DNA of 64,000 bases from an uncultured Clostridia bacterium. Lineage in GTDB: Bacteria; Bacillota; Clostridia; Oscillospirales; Ruminococcaceae. The stretch spans positions 35,121 through 99,120 of the forward strand of contig CALWZE010000060.1 of NCBI GenBank assembly GCA_944385925.1, given 5' to 3'. Positions within the stretch are counted from its first letter, which is position 1. Each line of letters opens with the position of its first letter. Below the pieces are notes generated by a model. It searched no databases and was not told the origin of the DNA. It worked only from the letters and a program-made list of their open reading frames with translations. Positions 44,507-53,659 of the stretch are shown here, piece after piece. Made by a program: the position numbers and the translations under genes.

Positions 44507-45898
44507 TCAGAGATCAACCTGCTGCAACCGCAGGAAGGTCTTGATATAGATTTCGCAGCACTGTTTTGCATGTTCAATGCCCAGCGCTTCATTTTTCATG
44601 TGCGCCGTACCGACCCATTCCGGGACATTTTCCTGCGGGCATTCAATGCCATAGGAAACGGCGTTATCCATATGCCGCGCATAGGTGCCGCCGGACATGA
44701 CATAAGGGCGGGCGTCCGCGCCGGTCACTTCTCCATAGATTTCGCACATGGTCTGCACTGCCGGGTGCTCCGGACTCATGTAAAACGGACCGCTGTTTTC
44801 CATATTGCATACCGTGAATCCCGCCTGATTTGCGGTATTCTCAATCCGTTTTTCGATCTCCTTCGGCTCTATCGCAGTGTTATAGCGGCTGTTTACGTTG
44901 AGCACAAACCGGCCGTCCTCTTTCTTCAGCACGCCGCCGATAATCGAGTTCGGCGCAAACAGGCCATCCTGTGCATCGATGCCAAAGGCACGCCCGTCAT
45001 AACTCTCGGTAAGCCGTGCAATAAAGGAAGCGGCAGCCTGCTCCTGCGGCTCCAGCACGCCGCTCTCGCACAGGAACTTCATCAAAATATGGTTTGCGTT
45101 AATGCCGGTCGCCGGTGTTCCCGCGTGCGCCGCACGTCCAAACGCTTCTACCAGTACGCCGTTTTCCTGCTCGGTAAGCCGGATATCGCTGCGTCCCTGT
45201 GCCGCTTTTTTCAGCGTATCCAGCGCTGCGCTGCGCACCAGCGCCTGCGCATGATCCGCAACAACGTTGCTCGCGACCCCGCCTTCAAGCAGCAGGACCG
45301 CGCCCTCCCCAACCGGGCCGGACACAAGATCCGCGCTGTAAATCCCCTTTTCGCCATGTCCGACAGGGAAATCCGCGTCCGGCGTAAAGGTAAAGTTCGG
45401 CTGCGGATAATGCGCCTTGTAATACTCAATATCGCTCATGCCGGTCTCTTCGTCCAATCCAATGATCAGCCGTACGCCGTAATTGAGATCGATCTTGTTT
45501 TCGATCAGATACTTGACCGCATATGCTGCGATGACAAAGGGTCCCTTGTCGTCGCTTGTTCCGCGGCCAACCAGATAACCGTCCCGCTCGGTGCAGTCAT
45601 ACGGCGGCGTATCCCAGCCGTTGCCTTCCGGTACCACGTCCATGTGCGCGATCACGCCAATGAATTTGTCCTGACGTCCGTAATGCGCGTACGCAATGCG
45701 CCCCTCACAGTCGACCGTTTCGAGGCCCAACTCCTCACAGAATTTCATCGCCTCCAGCTGCGCTGCGCGAACGCCCGCGCCATAGGGTGCGCCGGGTTCC
45801 GGTGCAGATTTAACGCTTTTGATATCAATCAGCCGTTTGATATCCCGCTTAATATTCTGCTCGTTTTCCGCAATAAACTGTGCAATGTCCTTCGCCAT
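44507..45898 (-). CDS. Sapep/PepV-type dipeptidase (M20)
   Basis: A zinc-dependent cytosolic dipeptidase. The start at MAKDIAQFIAENEQ gives 463 residues; the longer frame would run through the promoter. The M20 metal site is clear: AHMDVVPEG (His), GRGTSDDKGP (Asp), LDEETGM (Glu-Glu) and PDADFPV (Asp). A lid domain occupies the middle third. An extended -10 lies 79 nt upstream. The divergent gene is a NusG-II-domain protein. Confidence 0.93.
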   Translation of the reverse strand: MAKDIAQFIAENEQNIKRDIKRLIDIKSVKSAPEPGAPYGAGVRAAQLEAMKFCEELGLETVDCEGRIAYAHYGRQDKFIGVIAHMDVVPEGNGWDTPPYDCTERDGYLVGRGTSDDKGPFVIAAYAVKYLIENKIDLNYGVRLIIGLDEETGMSDIEYYKAHYPQPNFTFTPDADFPVGHGEKGIYSADLVSGPVGEGAVLLLEGGVASNVVADHAQALVRSAALDTLKKAAQGRSDIRLTEQENGVLVEAFGRAAHAGTPATGINANHILMKFLCESGVLEPQEQAAASFIARLTESYDGRAFGIDAQDGLFAPNSIIGGVLKKEDGRFVLNVNSRYNTAIEPKEIEKRIENTANQAGFTVCNMENSGPFYMSPEHPAVQTMCEIYGEVTGADARPYVMSGGTYARHMDNAVSYGIECPQENVPEWVGTAHMKNEALGIEHAKQCCEIYIKTFLRLQQVDL

Positions 45899-45976
45899 GC
45901 GCCTAAACCTCTCTTTACTTTGTCTGGGGTCTGCCGCGCCGCCCTTTTGTACAAAGCGGCGAACGAAATTGTAATA

Positions 45977-45982
45977 ATTATA
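45977..45982 (-). promoter_or_regulatory. Extended -10 promoter of the dipeptidase gene
   Basis: TGG followed by TATAAT on the minus strand; the -35 is poor. Confidence 0.6.
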
Positions 45983-46064
45983 CCACAGTTTGCGCGCAGC
46001 CGACATTGACACAAAAGCCAAACATATGCTAGGATTCGGCCTGAAATTGTGATAAAATCCATGT

Positions 46065-46415
46065 ATGAAACAGATTAAATTTTTAAAACCAAAAGAACTG
46101 CTGCTGATTTGCCTGCTGGCGGCGGCCGCTTTGGCGGCAATGCTGCTTTTGCCCCGCACAGCCAGCGAGGGTCTTTATGCGCAGGTTTCCTACAACAATC
46201 AGGTGGTTGAACGCATTCCGCTGACCGATGACGGGCATTATGAGATCGCGGCGGATCTTCCTGTTACACTGGAGGTACGGGACGGACAAATCCGCTTTGT
46301 CGGGTCGCATTGTCCGGATAAGCTCTGCGAGGGGTTTGGCTGGATCGGGGAAGAATACGAGTACGCTATCTGCCTGCCGGCCGGCGTTGCCGTCCAGATC
46401 ATGGCAGAGGAATAA
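46065..46415 (+). CDS. NusG domain II-containing small membrane-anchored protein
   Basis: A 116-residue protein: one N-terminal helix (about 11-30), then a beta-rich extracytoplasmic domain. The features SHCPDKLCEGFGWI and CLPAGV match the NusG domain II family of Clostridia, whose conserved Cys residues suggest a disulfide or metal site. Despite its name it is unrelated in role to the transcription factor NusG. In other genomes it often sits near Gx-transporter or electron-transfer genes; here its neighbour is pdaA. Confidence 0.8.
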   Translation: MKQIKFLKPKELLLICLLAAAALAAMLLLPRTASEGLYAQVSYNNQVVERIPLTDDGHYEIAADLPVTLEVRDGQIRFVGSHCPDKLCEGFGWIGEEYEYAICLPAGVAVQIMAEE

Positions 46416-46485
46416 AATACAAAAATAACTACCTGCTTCTTTGGCACACTAGTTTTGAAACCATGAGCCAAAGGAGCTGTTTTTT

Positions 46486-47445
46486 ATGAGCAAAGTTACT
46501 TCCATACTGCTCGCGCTGCTGGCCCTTGCCGTATTGCTTTGCGCGGTTTATTACGGTGTTAACCGTACAACCGCTTCACAGGAAACGGTCGACCCCTCCA
46601 GCTATTCCGCGCGCAATGCCGGCCAAAATAATCCGGATACGCCCGCTCCGGCAGATAACGGAAGCGGGCTGACCTCCCCCGCTTCATCTGAAAAAACTTC
46701 GGTGCCGCTGGACGATTTGTCCCACAGTAAGATGGGTTGGGGACCTGGACGGGAGGTCAACGACCTGAACCAGCCTGTTTCAGCAGTGGAGTATCAATCC
46801 CGTTACGAGGAACTCGGCGGCTATTTCGTCTTTCCGGACGACGGAAAAACCATCTATCTGACCTTTGATCTCGGCTATGAGAACGGACACACAGAGGGCA
46901 TCCTGGACGCGCTGGATGCCCATAATGTCAAAGGCACTTTCTTTGTTACAATGGACTACCTGAAAGAAGCGCCTGAAATCGTTGAGCGAATCATCCGCGA
47001 CGGCCATACACTGGCGAATCACACCGTAAAACACCCCTCTCTCCCGGATGTGAGCGATGAACGGCTGGAGGAAGAGCTGATGGGCCTGCATGATTATGTC
47101 TTGCAGGAATACGGATATGAAATGACCTTGTTCCGTTATCCGATGGGAGAATTCTCGGAATATACCCTCGCCCAGATCAATGAGCTCGGATATAAAAGTA
47201 TTTTCTGGAGTTTTGCCTATCGCGATTGGGTGACCGACGACCAGCCGGACCCCGCCTCCTCACTTGAACGGGTAACCGAGGCGCTTCATCCGGGCGCAAT
47301 CTATCTGCTGCACGCGGTCAGCTCGACCAACGAACAGATCATGGATGATTTTCTTTCCAACGCGGAAGCCCAGGGGTACACTTTCGGTCTGATCGACCAG
47401 AAGCTTGGGCTTGTAGAGCCGGAACCGGAAGGTATATTGGACTAA
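46486..47445 (+). CDS. pdaA: PdaA-type polysaccharide deacetylase
   Basis: In Bacillus PdaA removes acetyl groups from muramic acid so that muramic delta-lactam can form in the spore cortex. The 319 residues begin with a signal/anchor helix and a low-complexity linker (to about 80). The NodB domain follows: TFDLGYENGHT replaces the usual TFDDG as in PdaA, and HTLANHTVKHPS provides the His pair. FRYPMGEFSEYTL, FWSFAYRDW and LLHAVSSTN complete the family pattern. The presence suggests the organism can form spores. Confidence 0.9.
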   Translation: MSKVTSILLALLALAVLLCAVYYGVNRTTASQETVDPSSYSARNAGQNNPDTPAPADNGSGLTSPASSEKTSVPLDDLSHSKMGWGPGREVNDLNQPVSAVEYQSRYEELGGYFVFPDDGKTIYLTFDLGYENGHTEGILDALDAHNVKGTFFVTMDYLKEAPEIVERIIRDGHTLANHTVKHPSLPDVSDERLEEELMGLHDYVLQEYGYEMTLFRYPMGEFSEYTLAQINELGYKSIFWSFAYRDWVTDDQPDPASSLERVTEALHPGAIYLLHAVSSTNEQIMDDFLSNAEAQGYTFGLIDQKLGLVEPEPEGILD

Positions 47446-47511
47446 GCATTTATCGCGCAACGACCTGCTTTCCCCTCAGCCCCTTACGGACCGCCATCTC
47501 ATTTATGCATT

Positions 47512-47545
47512 AAAAAAGCGGCACGGAATATCCGTGCCGCTTTTT
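47512..47545. terminator. Terminator after pdaA
   Basis: AAAAAGCGGCACGGA pairs with TCCGTGCCGCTTTTT around ATA. Confidence 0.95.
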
Positions 47546-47723
47546 CATTCTGTCTTGTGTGCGGGGAAATTCAATCCAGTCTTGCGGTACACTGCAAATA
47601 AATAACCCGCACATCAAACCCGTCACGATTACGTGATTCAACTGACGCAGGTTTGCTGTGCGCCGTCTCGCATTTAGGATTGAATGCCGCCGGAGACAAG
47701 GCGAAATATATTACAATTTGCAA

Positions 47724-48266
47724 TTAATCGTCGAAAAGAAACAAGCTGTACATGGAAAAGCGATTCATATCGCTGACAAATTTAAGCCCGGCCGCCTCGT
47801 TGAGCTTTACAACGTTCAGGCAATACGCAGACATGCAGCTATAGGCTTCCTCCGGGAACCGGCAGGGCTTCCCTTCAACCTTAGCGCAGGGATTGCATTT
47901 CGAGCAGCCTCCCGCCGTCATGCCAAGCCCCTGAATCCCCGCCTTGCGCAGTCGGTCAATCAGGCTGCGGCTCATTGTGTTGTGTGCAGATTTCATGGGT
48001 TTGGTTTCATATTCGTCCATCACGTCGTTCGCTTCCCAGATGGTCGTCATGACCAGAGCGTACTTATAGCGCAGCGCCTTGTCGCGCATCTCCTCAAAGG
48101 TGCCGCAATCCGGCGGACAGCTGTAATTTGCGCCGTATTTTCCGCAGCGGTTTTCCTCGCAGCAGGCGCGGAATTCCTTGCAGAATACAAATTCTTTTGT
48201 CTCGATAATCGCGGCGTCCTCAAAGCCCTCGTCCAGCGCTGCCTGAATGATCTCCTGATGTGTCAT
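47724..48266 (-). CDS. DUF2284 Cys-rich metal-binding protein
   Basis: Function unknown; the family is predicted to bind iron-sulfur or other metal. The 180 residues have clustered cysteines: CKEFRACCEENRCGKYG, YSCPPDCG, GGCSKCNPCAKVEGKPC and YSCMSAYC. The pattern YxCPPxCG is typical of DUF2284. It is coupled by ATGA overlap to the transporter gene upstream. Confidence 0.85.
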   Translation of the reverse strand: MTHQEIIQAALDEGFEDAAIIETKEFVFCKEFRACCEENRCGKYGANYSCPPDCGTFEEMRDKALRYKYALVMTTIWEANDVMDEYETKPMKSAHNTMSRSLIDRLRKAGIQGLGMTAGGCSKCNPCAKVEGKPCRFPEEAYSCMSAYCLNVVKLNEAAGLKFVSDMNRFSMYSLFLFDD

Positions 48267-49174
48267 GAAGTAACCCCTTTCTCATGTGTTTGGGCGGTTC
48301 CGGCAGCAGGCCGGGAATCCGCGTTGTACAACTCACCGAATGCCGCGCCGCCCAGAATCAGAACCGTGCCCAGAATCTGGATCGCCGTCATCCGCTCACC
48401 AAGCAGAAGCGCCGAGAGCAGCAGAGCCAGAAACGGGTCGATGTAGCTGATAAGCGCAAGCGACTGTCCGGCAAGATACTGAACCGATGAAAAATACAGC
48501 AAATAGGCAAACCCGGTATGAAAAAGGCCGACAATCAGCGTATATATCAGACTCTCCCCGACCGGCAAAACCCATTCACCGCGCAGCGTAATCAAATCAT
48601 ATACCAGCAATACCGCCGCGGCCGCAAGGAGCTGCACCAGGGTCGTTTCCAACCCGGAGAGCTCCCGCACGAATTTATTTAAAAGAATTACCCCGGCGTA
48701 AAGCGCCGCGGCCGCCGCAGCGCAAAGCACCCCTTTGATCGGCTCGGTACCGGTGACCGGCCCCCCATTGACCAGTCCAAGACCGAGCATTGCGCAGCCG
48801 ATCCCAACCAGTTTTGGCCAGCGCAGCTTTTCGCGCAGCACCAAAGGCGACAGCAGCAGAACGATGACCGGCGCGCAGTAGTAAAGCAGAGTGGAAATAC
48901 TCACCGTCGTGCAGCGATAAGCCTCGAACAGAGTCACCCAGTTAAATCCCATCAGCAGCCCGGAAAAAAGCAGAATAGGGAGATTTCTTTTCAGTCCCTT
49001 CCAATTCAGCTTTTTGCGGCCGATCAGCAGCACCGCGATGAGAAATCCGCTGCCCAGCAGGGTACGCAGCAGCGCAAGCTCGCTGCTCGGCAGATCGATC
49101 GCTCGGACGAAAAGGCCGATCGTCCCGAAAATGGTCATCGCTGAAATATTTTTCAGGTAGGCGTTTCCTTTCAA
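48263..49174 (-). CDS. EamA-family (DMT) transporter
   Basis: A ten-helix drug/metabolite exporter of 303 residues, two EamA halves of about 140 residues each. The N-terminal part reads ISAMTIFGTIGLFVRAI and LLFSGLLMGFNWVTLFEAY; the second half ends with LGERMTAIQILGTVLILGGA. The substrate cannot be deduced. It starts 2 bp after the ybaK-like gene stop. Confidence 0.9.
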   Translation of the reverse strand: MKGNAYLKNISAMTIFGTIGLFVRAIDLPSSELALLRTLLGSGFLIAVLLIGRKKLNWKGLKRNLPILLFSGLLMGFNWVTLFEAYRCTTVSISTLLYYCAPVIVLLLSPLVLREKLRWPKLVGIGCAMLGLGLVNGGPVTGTEPIKGVLCAAAAAALYAGVILLNKFVRELSGLETTLVQLLAAAAVLLVYDLITLRGEWVLPVGESLIYTLIVGLFHTGFAYLLYFSSVQYLAGQSLALISYIDPFLALLLSALLLGERMTAIQILGTVLILGGAAFGELYNADSRPAAGTAQTHEKGVTS

Positions 49175-49176
49175 GC

Positions 49177-49656
49177 TCAGCCCTCCGCTTCAGGCAGTTT
49201 GCAGACGTCCACCCATTCCACCGCCTCGGACGCGCGATACAGCTCCTCCGGCGTCAGGCGAACCGCGCTGTTGGAGGTTCCGGCCGCGGGATAAACGATT
49301 TCAAATCGGCGCAGGCTCTCATCCATATAGGTCTTCACATCCGGATTTACCCCAAACGGGCATACGCCGCCAACCGCGTGGCCGACCAATTCAGCCGCCT
49401 GTTCATGACTGAGCATCTTCGCCTTAACATGAAATTTATCCTTGAATTTCCGGTTATCCACCTTGGCGTCCCCTGCGGCGACGATCAAAACCGGTTTCTC
49501 CTCCACCAGAAAGGACAGGGTTTTCGCAATCCGGGCTCCCTCAACGCCGAGCGCCGCCGCCGCAAGTTCCACTGTCGCGCTGGAAACATCAAACAGCTGT
49601 ATTCTGTCCGCCAGCCCATACCTTTCAAGATGCGCTTTCGCCTTTTCGTAAGACAT
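49177..49656 (-). CDS. YbaK/EbsC-family aminoacyl-tRNA deacylase
   Basis: Hydrolyses mischarged aminoacyl-tRNA, usually Cys- or Ala-tRNA-Pro. The start MSYEKAKAHLERYG gives 159 residues; AAGGAA lies upstream. Conserved: AKTLSFLVEEKPVLIVAAGDAKVDNRKFK and VGGVCPFGV, with Lys in KTL and the Gly-x-Cys-Pro motif of the active site. The gene forms a tight run with the DMT transporter and DUF2284 genes. Confidence 0.9.
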   Translation of the reverse strand: MSYEKAKAHLERYGLADRIQLFDVSSATVELAAAALGVEGARIAKTLSFLVEEKPVLIVAAGDAKVDNRKFKDKFHVKAKMLSHEQAAELVGHAVGGVCPFGVNPDVKTYMDESLRRFEIVYPAAGTSNSAVRLTPEELYRASEAVEWVDVCKLPEAEG

Positions 49657-50324
49657 TTCTGCAATTCCTTTCCAAATCTCAAATTTTCTGTCCAGGGCGT
49701 TTCTCTGTCTGGACTGCATCCCGCGCCGCATTCTCCGCAGCAGACCGGCTTGCTCCAATTGCCCTGTTTTTAAAAACCATGCGGCTTCCCGCAGCGGCAA
49801 AACCGGCAAAAATTGCCGCGTTTATATTTTCCTATATATCCGCGCTTTTTGACAAAATTGATCCGGCACGCGCATCAAGTCAAATTTGCATTTTAACCTT
49901 AACGGTTTTTGATTTTTCTTTTCAGGAAAAAGGGGAAAATCGGATTACTCTCTCATAGCGGTATCTGCAAGCCGCGTTTTTTCCACATCCTTCTGTGGTT
50001 TTTAACAAGACTCAGCGCTTTTTGCAGCCTTCATATATGTAAAGTCTTTTGACTTGCCGCTTAAAACATGGTTATGAAATTTTCCGGGGGACGCTGCCTG
50101 CGGTCTGTACCGCCGCGAAGCCGTCGTCCCCCGTTTTGTGATATTTAAATCGACTGCCAGATCTTCACCGGCCGCTATACCGATTCGGCCTCCTGTGCAT
50201 CCGCCTATTTTGTTCTTACGCAAGCACAATAAGGCAGTCCACCCGGTAAGCTTCTAAAATCTGTGCTCAGCTCAGGAGGATTTACCGGCATCGATCGGAA
50301 CCGAATCCCCGGGACAAGGACAAT
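49657..50324. other. Intergenic stretch with a long GC-rich hairpin
   Basis: No gene is recognised. At 50085-50133 a 9-bp stem CGGGGGACG / CGTCCCCCG encloses an inner hairpin GCGGT / ACCGC; TTTTG follows on the plus strand. A weak open frame on the minus strand (50002-50229) has no binding site. Confidence 0.5.
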
Positions 50325-51773
50325 TTACAGCTGCGCAAGCCCCTTGCGAACCCGGCGCAGGCTCTCCTCTTTGCCGAGAATCGCCGCAAGCTCAACGCCG
50401 CCGCCCGGCGAAACCGGCACGCCGGAAAGCGCTACACGCAGCGGCCAGAGCAGATAGCCGTTCTTTACCCCCATCTTTTCGATCAGGGCAAACAGAACGG
50501 CGTGCACACCCTCCACCGACCAGTCGTCCAATTCCTCAAGAACCGGCAGCATCGCCTCAAGCGCCGCTTTCGCAGTCTCGGCATTGGTCTTCATCTTCTT
50601 GTGTTCATACAGTGCATTGTCGTATTCCGGCAGCTCGTCGATAAAGCCCAACCGCTCGGGAATATCCGCGAAAAACTCTGTGCGGGGCTGCAATGCATCG
50701 CACAGCACGTCGATGTTGATCTCGCGGCGTACCGCAGAGCGAATGAACGGCTCGGCGTGCTTTTTATAGTCCTCATGCGACAGCGCGCGGATATATTCGC
50801 TGTTGATGTATTTGAGCTTTTCGCTGTCAAAAATGGCGGGGCTTTTGCTGATACCGGAAACATCAAATGCCTGTACCAACTCCGGCAGCGTGAAGATTTC
50901 CTGCTCTCCCTTGGGAGCCCAGCCAAGCAGCGCAAGGTAATTGATGATTGCGGCCGGCAGATAGCCTTTGGCAACCAGATCCTGATAGCTTGCGTCGCCG
51001 TTGCGCTTGGACAGTTTGTGATGCTCGTCCTTCATAACCGGCGCACAGTGGATATAGGCCGGGACAGGCCAGCCGAACGCCTCGTACAGCAGGTTGTACT
51101 TGGGCGCCGAGGAAAGATACTCGTTGCCGCGCACAACATGGGTGATTCCCATGGCGTGGTCATCGATGACGTTGGCGAAATTGTAAGTCGGCATTCCGTC
51201 TGATTTGATCAGGATCTGATCCTCCAGCTCGGCGTTATCCACCACAATGTCGCCATAGACAAGATCATGGAAGGTCGTCGTGCCGGTTGTGGGCATTTTC
51301 TGACGAATGACATAGGGCTCTCCCGCATCCAGCCGGCGGCGGACTTCCTCGGCGCTGAGCTGCTTGCAGTGGCCGTCATAGCGGAAGATCTTGCCCTCCT
51401 GCTCGTTTTCCTCTATGCCGCAGCGGGCTTCCAGCTCCTCCTTGGTGCAGAAGCAATAGTAGGCGCCGCCCTTTTCGACCAGCTCCTGCGCATATTTCAG
51501 ATAGTCTCCCATCCGCTCGCTCTGGACGTAAGGCGCATAGGGACCACCGATATCCGGGCCCTCGTCCCAGACGAGGCCGGCGTCTTTCAGCGTGTTGTAG
51601 ATGATTTCGGTCGCGCCCTCAACATACCGTTCACGGTCGGTATCCTCAATGCGCAGAATAAAGCTGCCGCCATCTTTTTTGGCGAGCAGATAGGCGTACA
51701 GCGCCGTGCGCAGATTGCCGACATGCATATAGCCGGTGGGGCTTGGGGCAAACCGTGTGCGTACCTTGTTCAC
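50325..51773 (-). CDS. gltX: Glutamyl-tRNA synthetase
   Basis: Charges tRNA-Glu (and often tRNA-Gln in Firmicutes, followed by amidation). The 482 residues show RFAPSPTGYMHVGNLRTALY (HIGH-type) at the N-terminus and HHKLSKRNGDAS (KLSKR) near residue 250, then a helical anticodon-binding domain. Transcribed from a consensus-like promoter at 51841-51869, back to back with trpS. Confidence 0.97.
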   Translation of the reverse strand: MNKVRTRFAPSPTGYMHVGNLRTALYAYLLAKKDGGSFILRIEDTDRERYVEGATEIIYNTLKDAGLVWDEGPDIGGPYAPYVQSERMGDYLKYAQELVEKGGAYYCFCTKEELEARCGIEENEQEGKIFRYDGHCKQLSAEEVRRRLDAGEPYVIRQKMPTTGTTTFHDLVYGDIVVDNAELEDQILIKSDGMPTYNFANVIDDHAMGITHVVRGNEYLSSAPKYNLLYEAFGWPVPAYIHCAPVMKDEHHKLSKRNGDASYQDLVAKGYLPAAIINYLALLGWAPKGEQEIFTLPELVQAFDVSGISKSPAIFDSEKLKYINSEYIRALSHEDYKKHAEPFIRSAVRREINIDVLCDALQPRTEFFADIPERLGFIDELPEYDNALYEHKKMKTNAETAKAALEAMLPVLEELDDWSVEGVHAVLFALIEKMGVKNGYLLWPLRVALSGVPVSPGGGVELAAILGKEESLRRVRKGLAQL

Positions 51774-51840
51774 TTTGTCTTTCTCCTTGCTTTTCTATCT
51801 TGTCAGCCGTCCGCAGGACGGCGTTTTCCCGTTAAAATCT

Positions 51841-51869
51841 AGTATAAAATCCCCCCAAAGGAAAGTCAA
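51841..51869 (-). promoter_or_regulatory. Promoter of gltX
   Basis: TTGACT (51864-51869), 17 nt, TATACT (51841-51846) on the minus strand. Its -35 is only 5 bp from the trpS -35. Confidence 0.88.
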
Positions 51870-51874
51870 CACAA

Positions 51875-51904
51875 TTGACGTTCACTGTGCTGGAAGTATA
51901 TAAT
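51875..51904 (+). promoter_or_regulatory. Promoter of trpS
   Basis: TTGACG (51875-51880), 18 nt, TATAAT (51899-51904). About 80 nt of leader precede the start codon. Confidence 0.85.
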
Positions 51905-51985
51905 AGCAGTTACATAGAGTCCGGCTGTATCTCTGTTTTGCCGGACGATCAAACTCCGACGAAGAGCCAAAGAGGGATAACGCAA

Positions 51986-52984
51986 ATGGACAACAATCAG
52001 AAAAAGCCCCGCGTTTTCAGCGGAATTCAGCCCACGGGCGGCTTCACGCTCGGCAACTACATCGGCGCGCTGCGCAACTGGGACAAGCTGCAGGATGAGT
52101 GCGACTGCATTTACTGTGTCGTCGACCTGCACTCGATCACCATTCGCCGCGAGCCCGCCGCGCTGCGGCGCGCTGTCCGTGAATCCGCCGCCATGCTGCT
52201 TGCCTGCGGTGTTGACCCTGCCCGCTCGATCCTGTTCGTACAAGGGGACGTCAGCGCCCACGCCGAGCTTTCCTGGCTGCTGTCCTGTTATACTCAGTTC
52301 GGTGAACTGTCCCGCATGACCCAGTTCAAGGACAAATCGCTCAAGCATCCTGAGAATGTCAATGCCGGTCTGTTTACCTATCCGGTGTTGATGGCGGCGG
52401 ATATCCTGCTGTACGATACCGACCTTGTTCCCATCGGTTCGGACCAGAAACAGCATCTCGAACTGTGCCGGGACGTTGCGGGCCGCTTTAACGGGATTTA
52501 CGGAGATGTGTTCCGTATTCCGGAAGGCTATTTCCCGAAAGTCGGCGGCCGGGTAATGTCCTTGCAGGACCCGAGCAGCAAGATGAGCAAGTCGGACGAG
52601 AACGATAACGCCAAAATCATGCTGACTGATGCGCCGGACGCGATTATCCGGAAGTTCAAACGGGCGATCACCGATTCCGGCAGTGAGGTGCGCGCGGCCG
52701 AAGATAAGCCCGGCATCGTCAACCTGATGTCCATTTATTCCGCGCTGACCGGCAAAACCTTCCCCGAGATTGAGCGTGAATTTGAAGGCAAAGGATACGG
52801 CGACTTCAAACTCGCGGTCGGTGAATCGGTTGTGGACGCATTGGCGCCGATTCAGAGCGAGTATAACCGCATTGTCAACGACAAGGCTTATTTGAATGAC
52901 GTTCTTTCTGAAGGTGCGCAGCGCGCCGGCGCAATAGCCAACCGGGTGCTGCATCGTGTCCGCCGCAAGATCGGGCTGGAATAA
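51986..52984 (+). CDS. trpS: Tryptophanyl-tRNA synthetase
   Basis: Charges tRNA-Trp. The start at MDNNQKKPRVFSGIQ gives 332 residues; the longer frame begins inside the promoter. PTGGFTLGNYIGAL is the HIGH-type motif at residue 17 and SSKMSKSDEN the KMSKS loop near residue 197. No T-box is visible in its 80-nt leader. It ends at a strong terminator. Confidence 0.97.
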   Translation: MDNNQKKPRVFSGIQPTGGFTLGNYIGALRNWDKLQDECDCIYCVVDLHSITIRREPAALRRAVRESAAMLLACGVDPARSILFVQGDVSAHAELSWLLSCYTQFGELSRMTQFKDKSLKHPENVNAGLFTYPVLMAADILLYDTDLVPIGSDQKQHLELCRDVAGRFNGIYGDVFRIPEGYFPKVGGRVMSLQDPSSKMSKSDENDNAKIMLTDAPDAIIRKFKRAITDSGSEVRAAEDKPGIVNLMSIYSALTGKTFPEIEREFEGKGYGDFKLAVGESVVDALAPIQSEYNRIVNDKAYLNDVLSEGAQRAGAIANRVLHRVRRKIGLE

Positions 52985-53040
52985 CGCTCTCTGCCGGTCT
53001 CTTTATGCGGCCTGCATTCAATCTATCTTTGAACGGTTTA

Positions 53041-53080
53041 AAAACGCGGAACGCCTACCAAGAGGCGTTCCGCGTTTTTT
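53041..53080 (+). terminator. Terminator of trpS
   Basis: AAAACGCGGAACGCC pairs with GGCGTTCCGCGTTTT; T-run continues to 53080. Confidence 0.95.
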
Positions 53081-53082
53081 CC

Positions 53083-53611
53083 TGCCCTTACAAATCCCAT
53101 TAACCGAAGCAAATATTCTTAGCGCAGCTGCGCCAAGGCGTTCATCTGCCCCCCGCAGCCTGTGGGCAAAAGCCCTGCCTTTTTTCAATCTTCCGAAGCG
53201 TATTCGGTCACTCTTCCTTTGCAAATTTGCTCTTGCCGGCCCTGCATCACAAAACAAACCGGTAATTCCCCCGCGCTCGTTTGTCAACCTCTATTCTGTT
53301 TCCGGTCTTTGTTTTTCTGCGAGCAATAAGGGAGATTCAGCATGACTGTTCTTTGACCGCCAGACTTTAAAATGTTTTCCTGTTCGCCTTGCTTGTTGTG
53401 ACGAAAGATTTGCTGAACACTGAGCTTACTTAACTCCAGTAAGATTCTTATCAGAAGTCGAATAAATTTTTCTGCACTGCATTCACAATAGCCCATGGGC
53501 AGCTACTGCAAATTATAGAGAATTGTTTTCTTCTAATCTATTTACTTTTAGGCGAAAGCTTTTTCTTCTCCTCCCGCAAAGCCTTGACGAGTTTGTGTCG
53601 TTAAAGTGCCT
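53083..53611. other. Intergenic stretch, nothing recognised
   Basis: About 530 bp without a credible gene. Minus-strand frames of 70-90 codons lack binding sites and do not resemble any protein. Confidence 0.5.
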
Positions 53612-53650
53612 GAAAAAGCCAAGACCCGGCGCCAGAAGGCGCCGGACCTT
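53612..53650 (-). terminator. Terminator of the folC fusion gene
   Basis: GGTCCGGCGCC pairs with GGCGCCGGGTC, followed by GGCTTTTTC on the minus strand, about 10 nt after the stop codon. Confidence 0.88.
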
Positions 53651-53659
53651 GAGTCGTTA

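Noticed and set aside
50002..50229. 75-codon minus-strand frame upstream of gltX end
   Set aside because: It crosses the GC-rich hairpin, lacks a binding site and has no recognisable motif.
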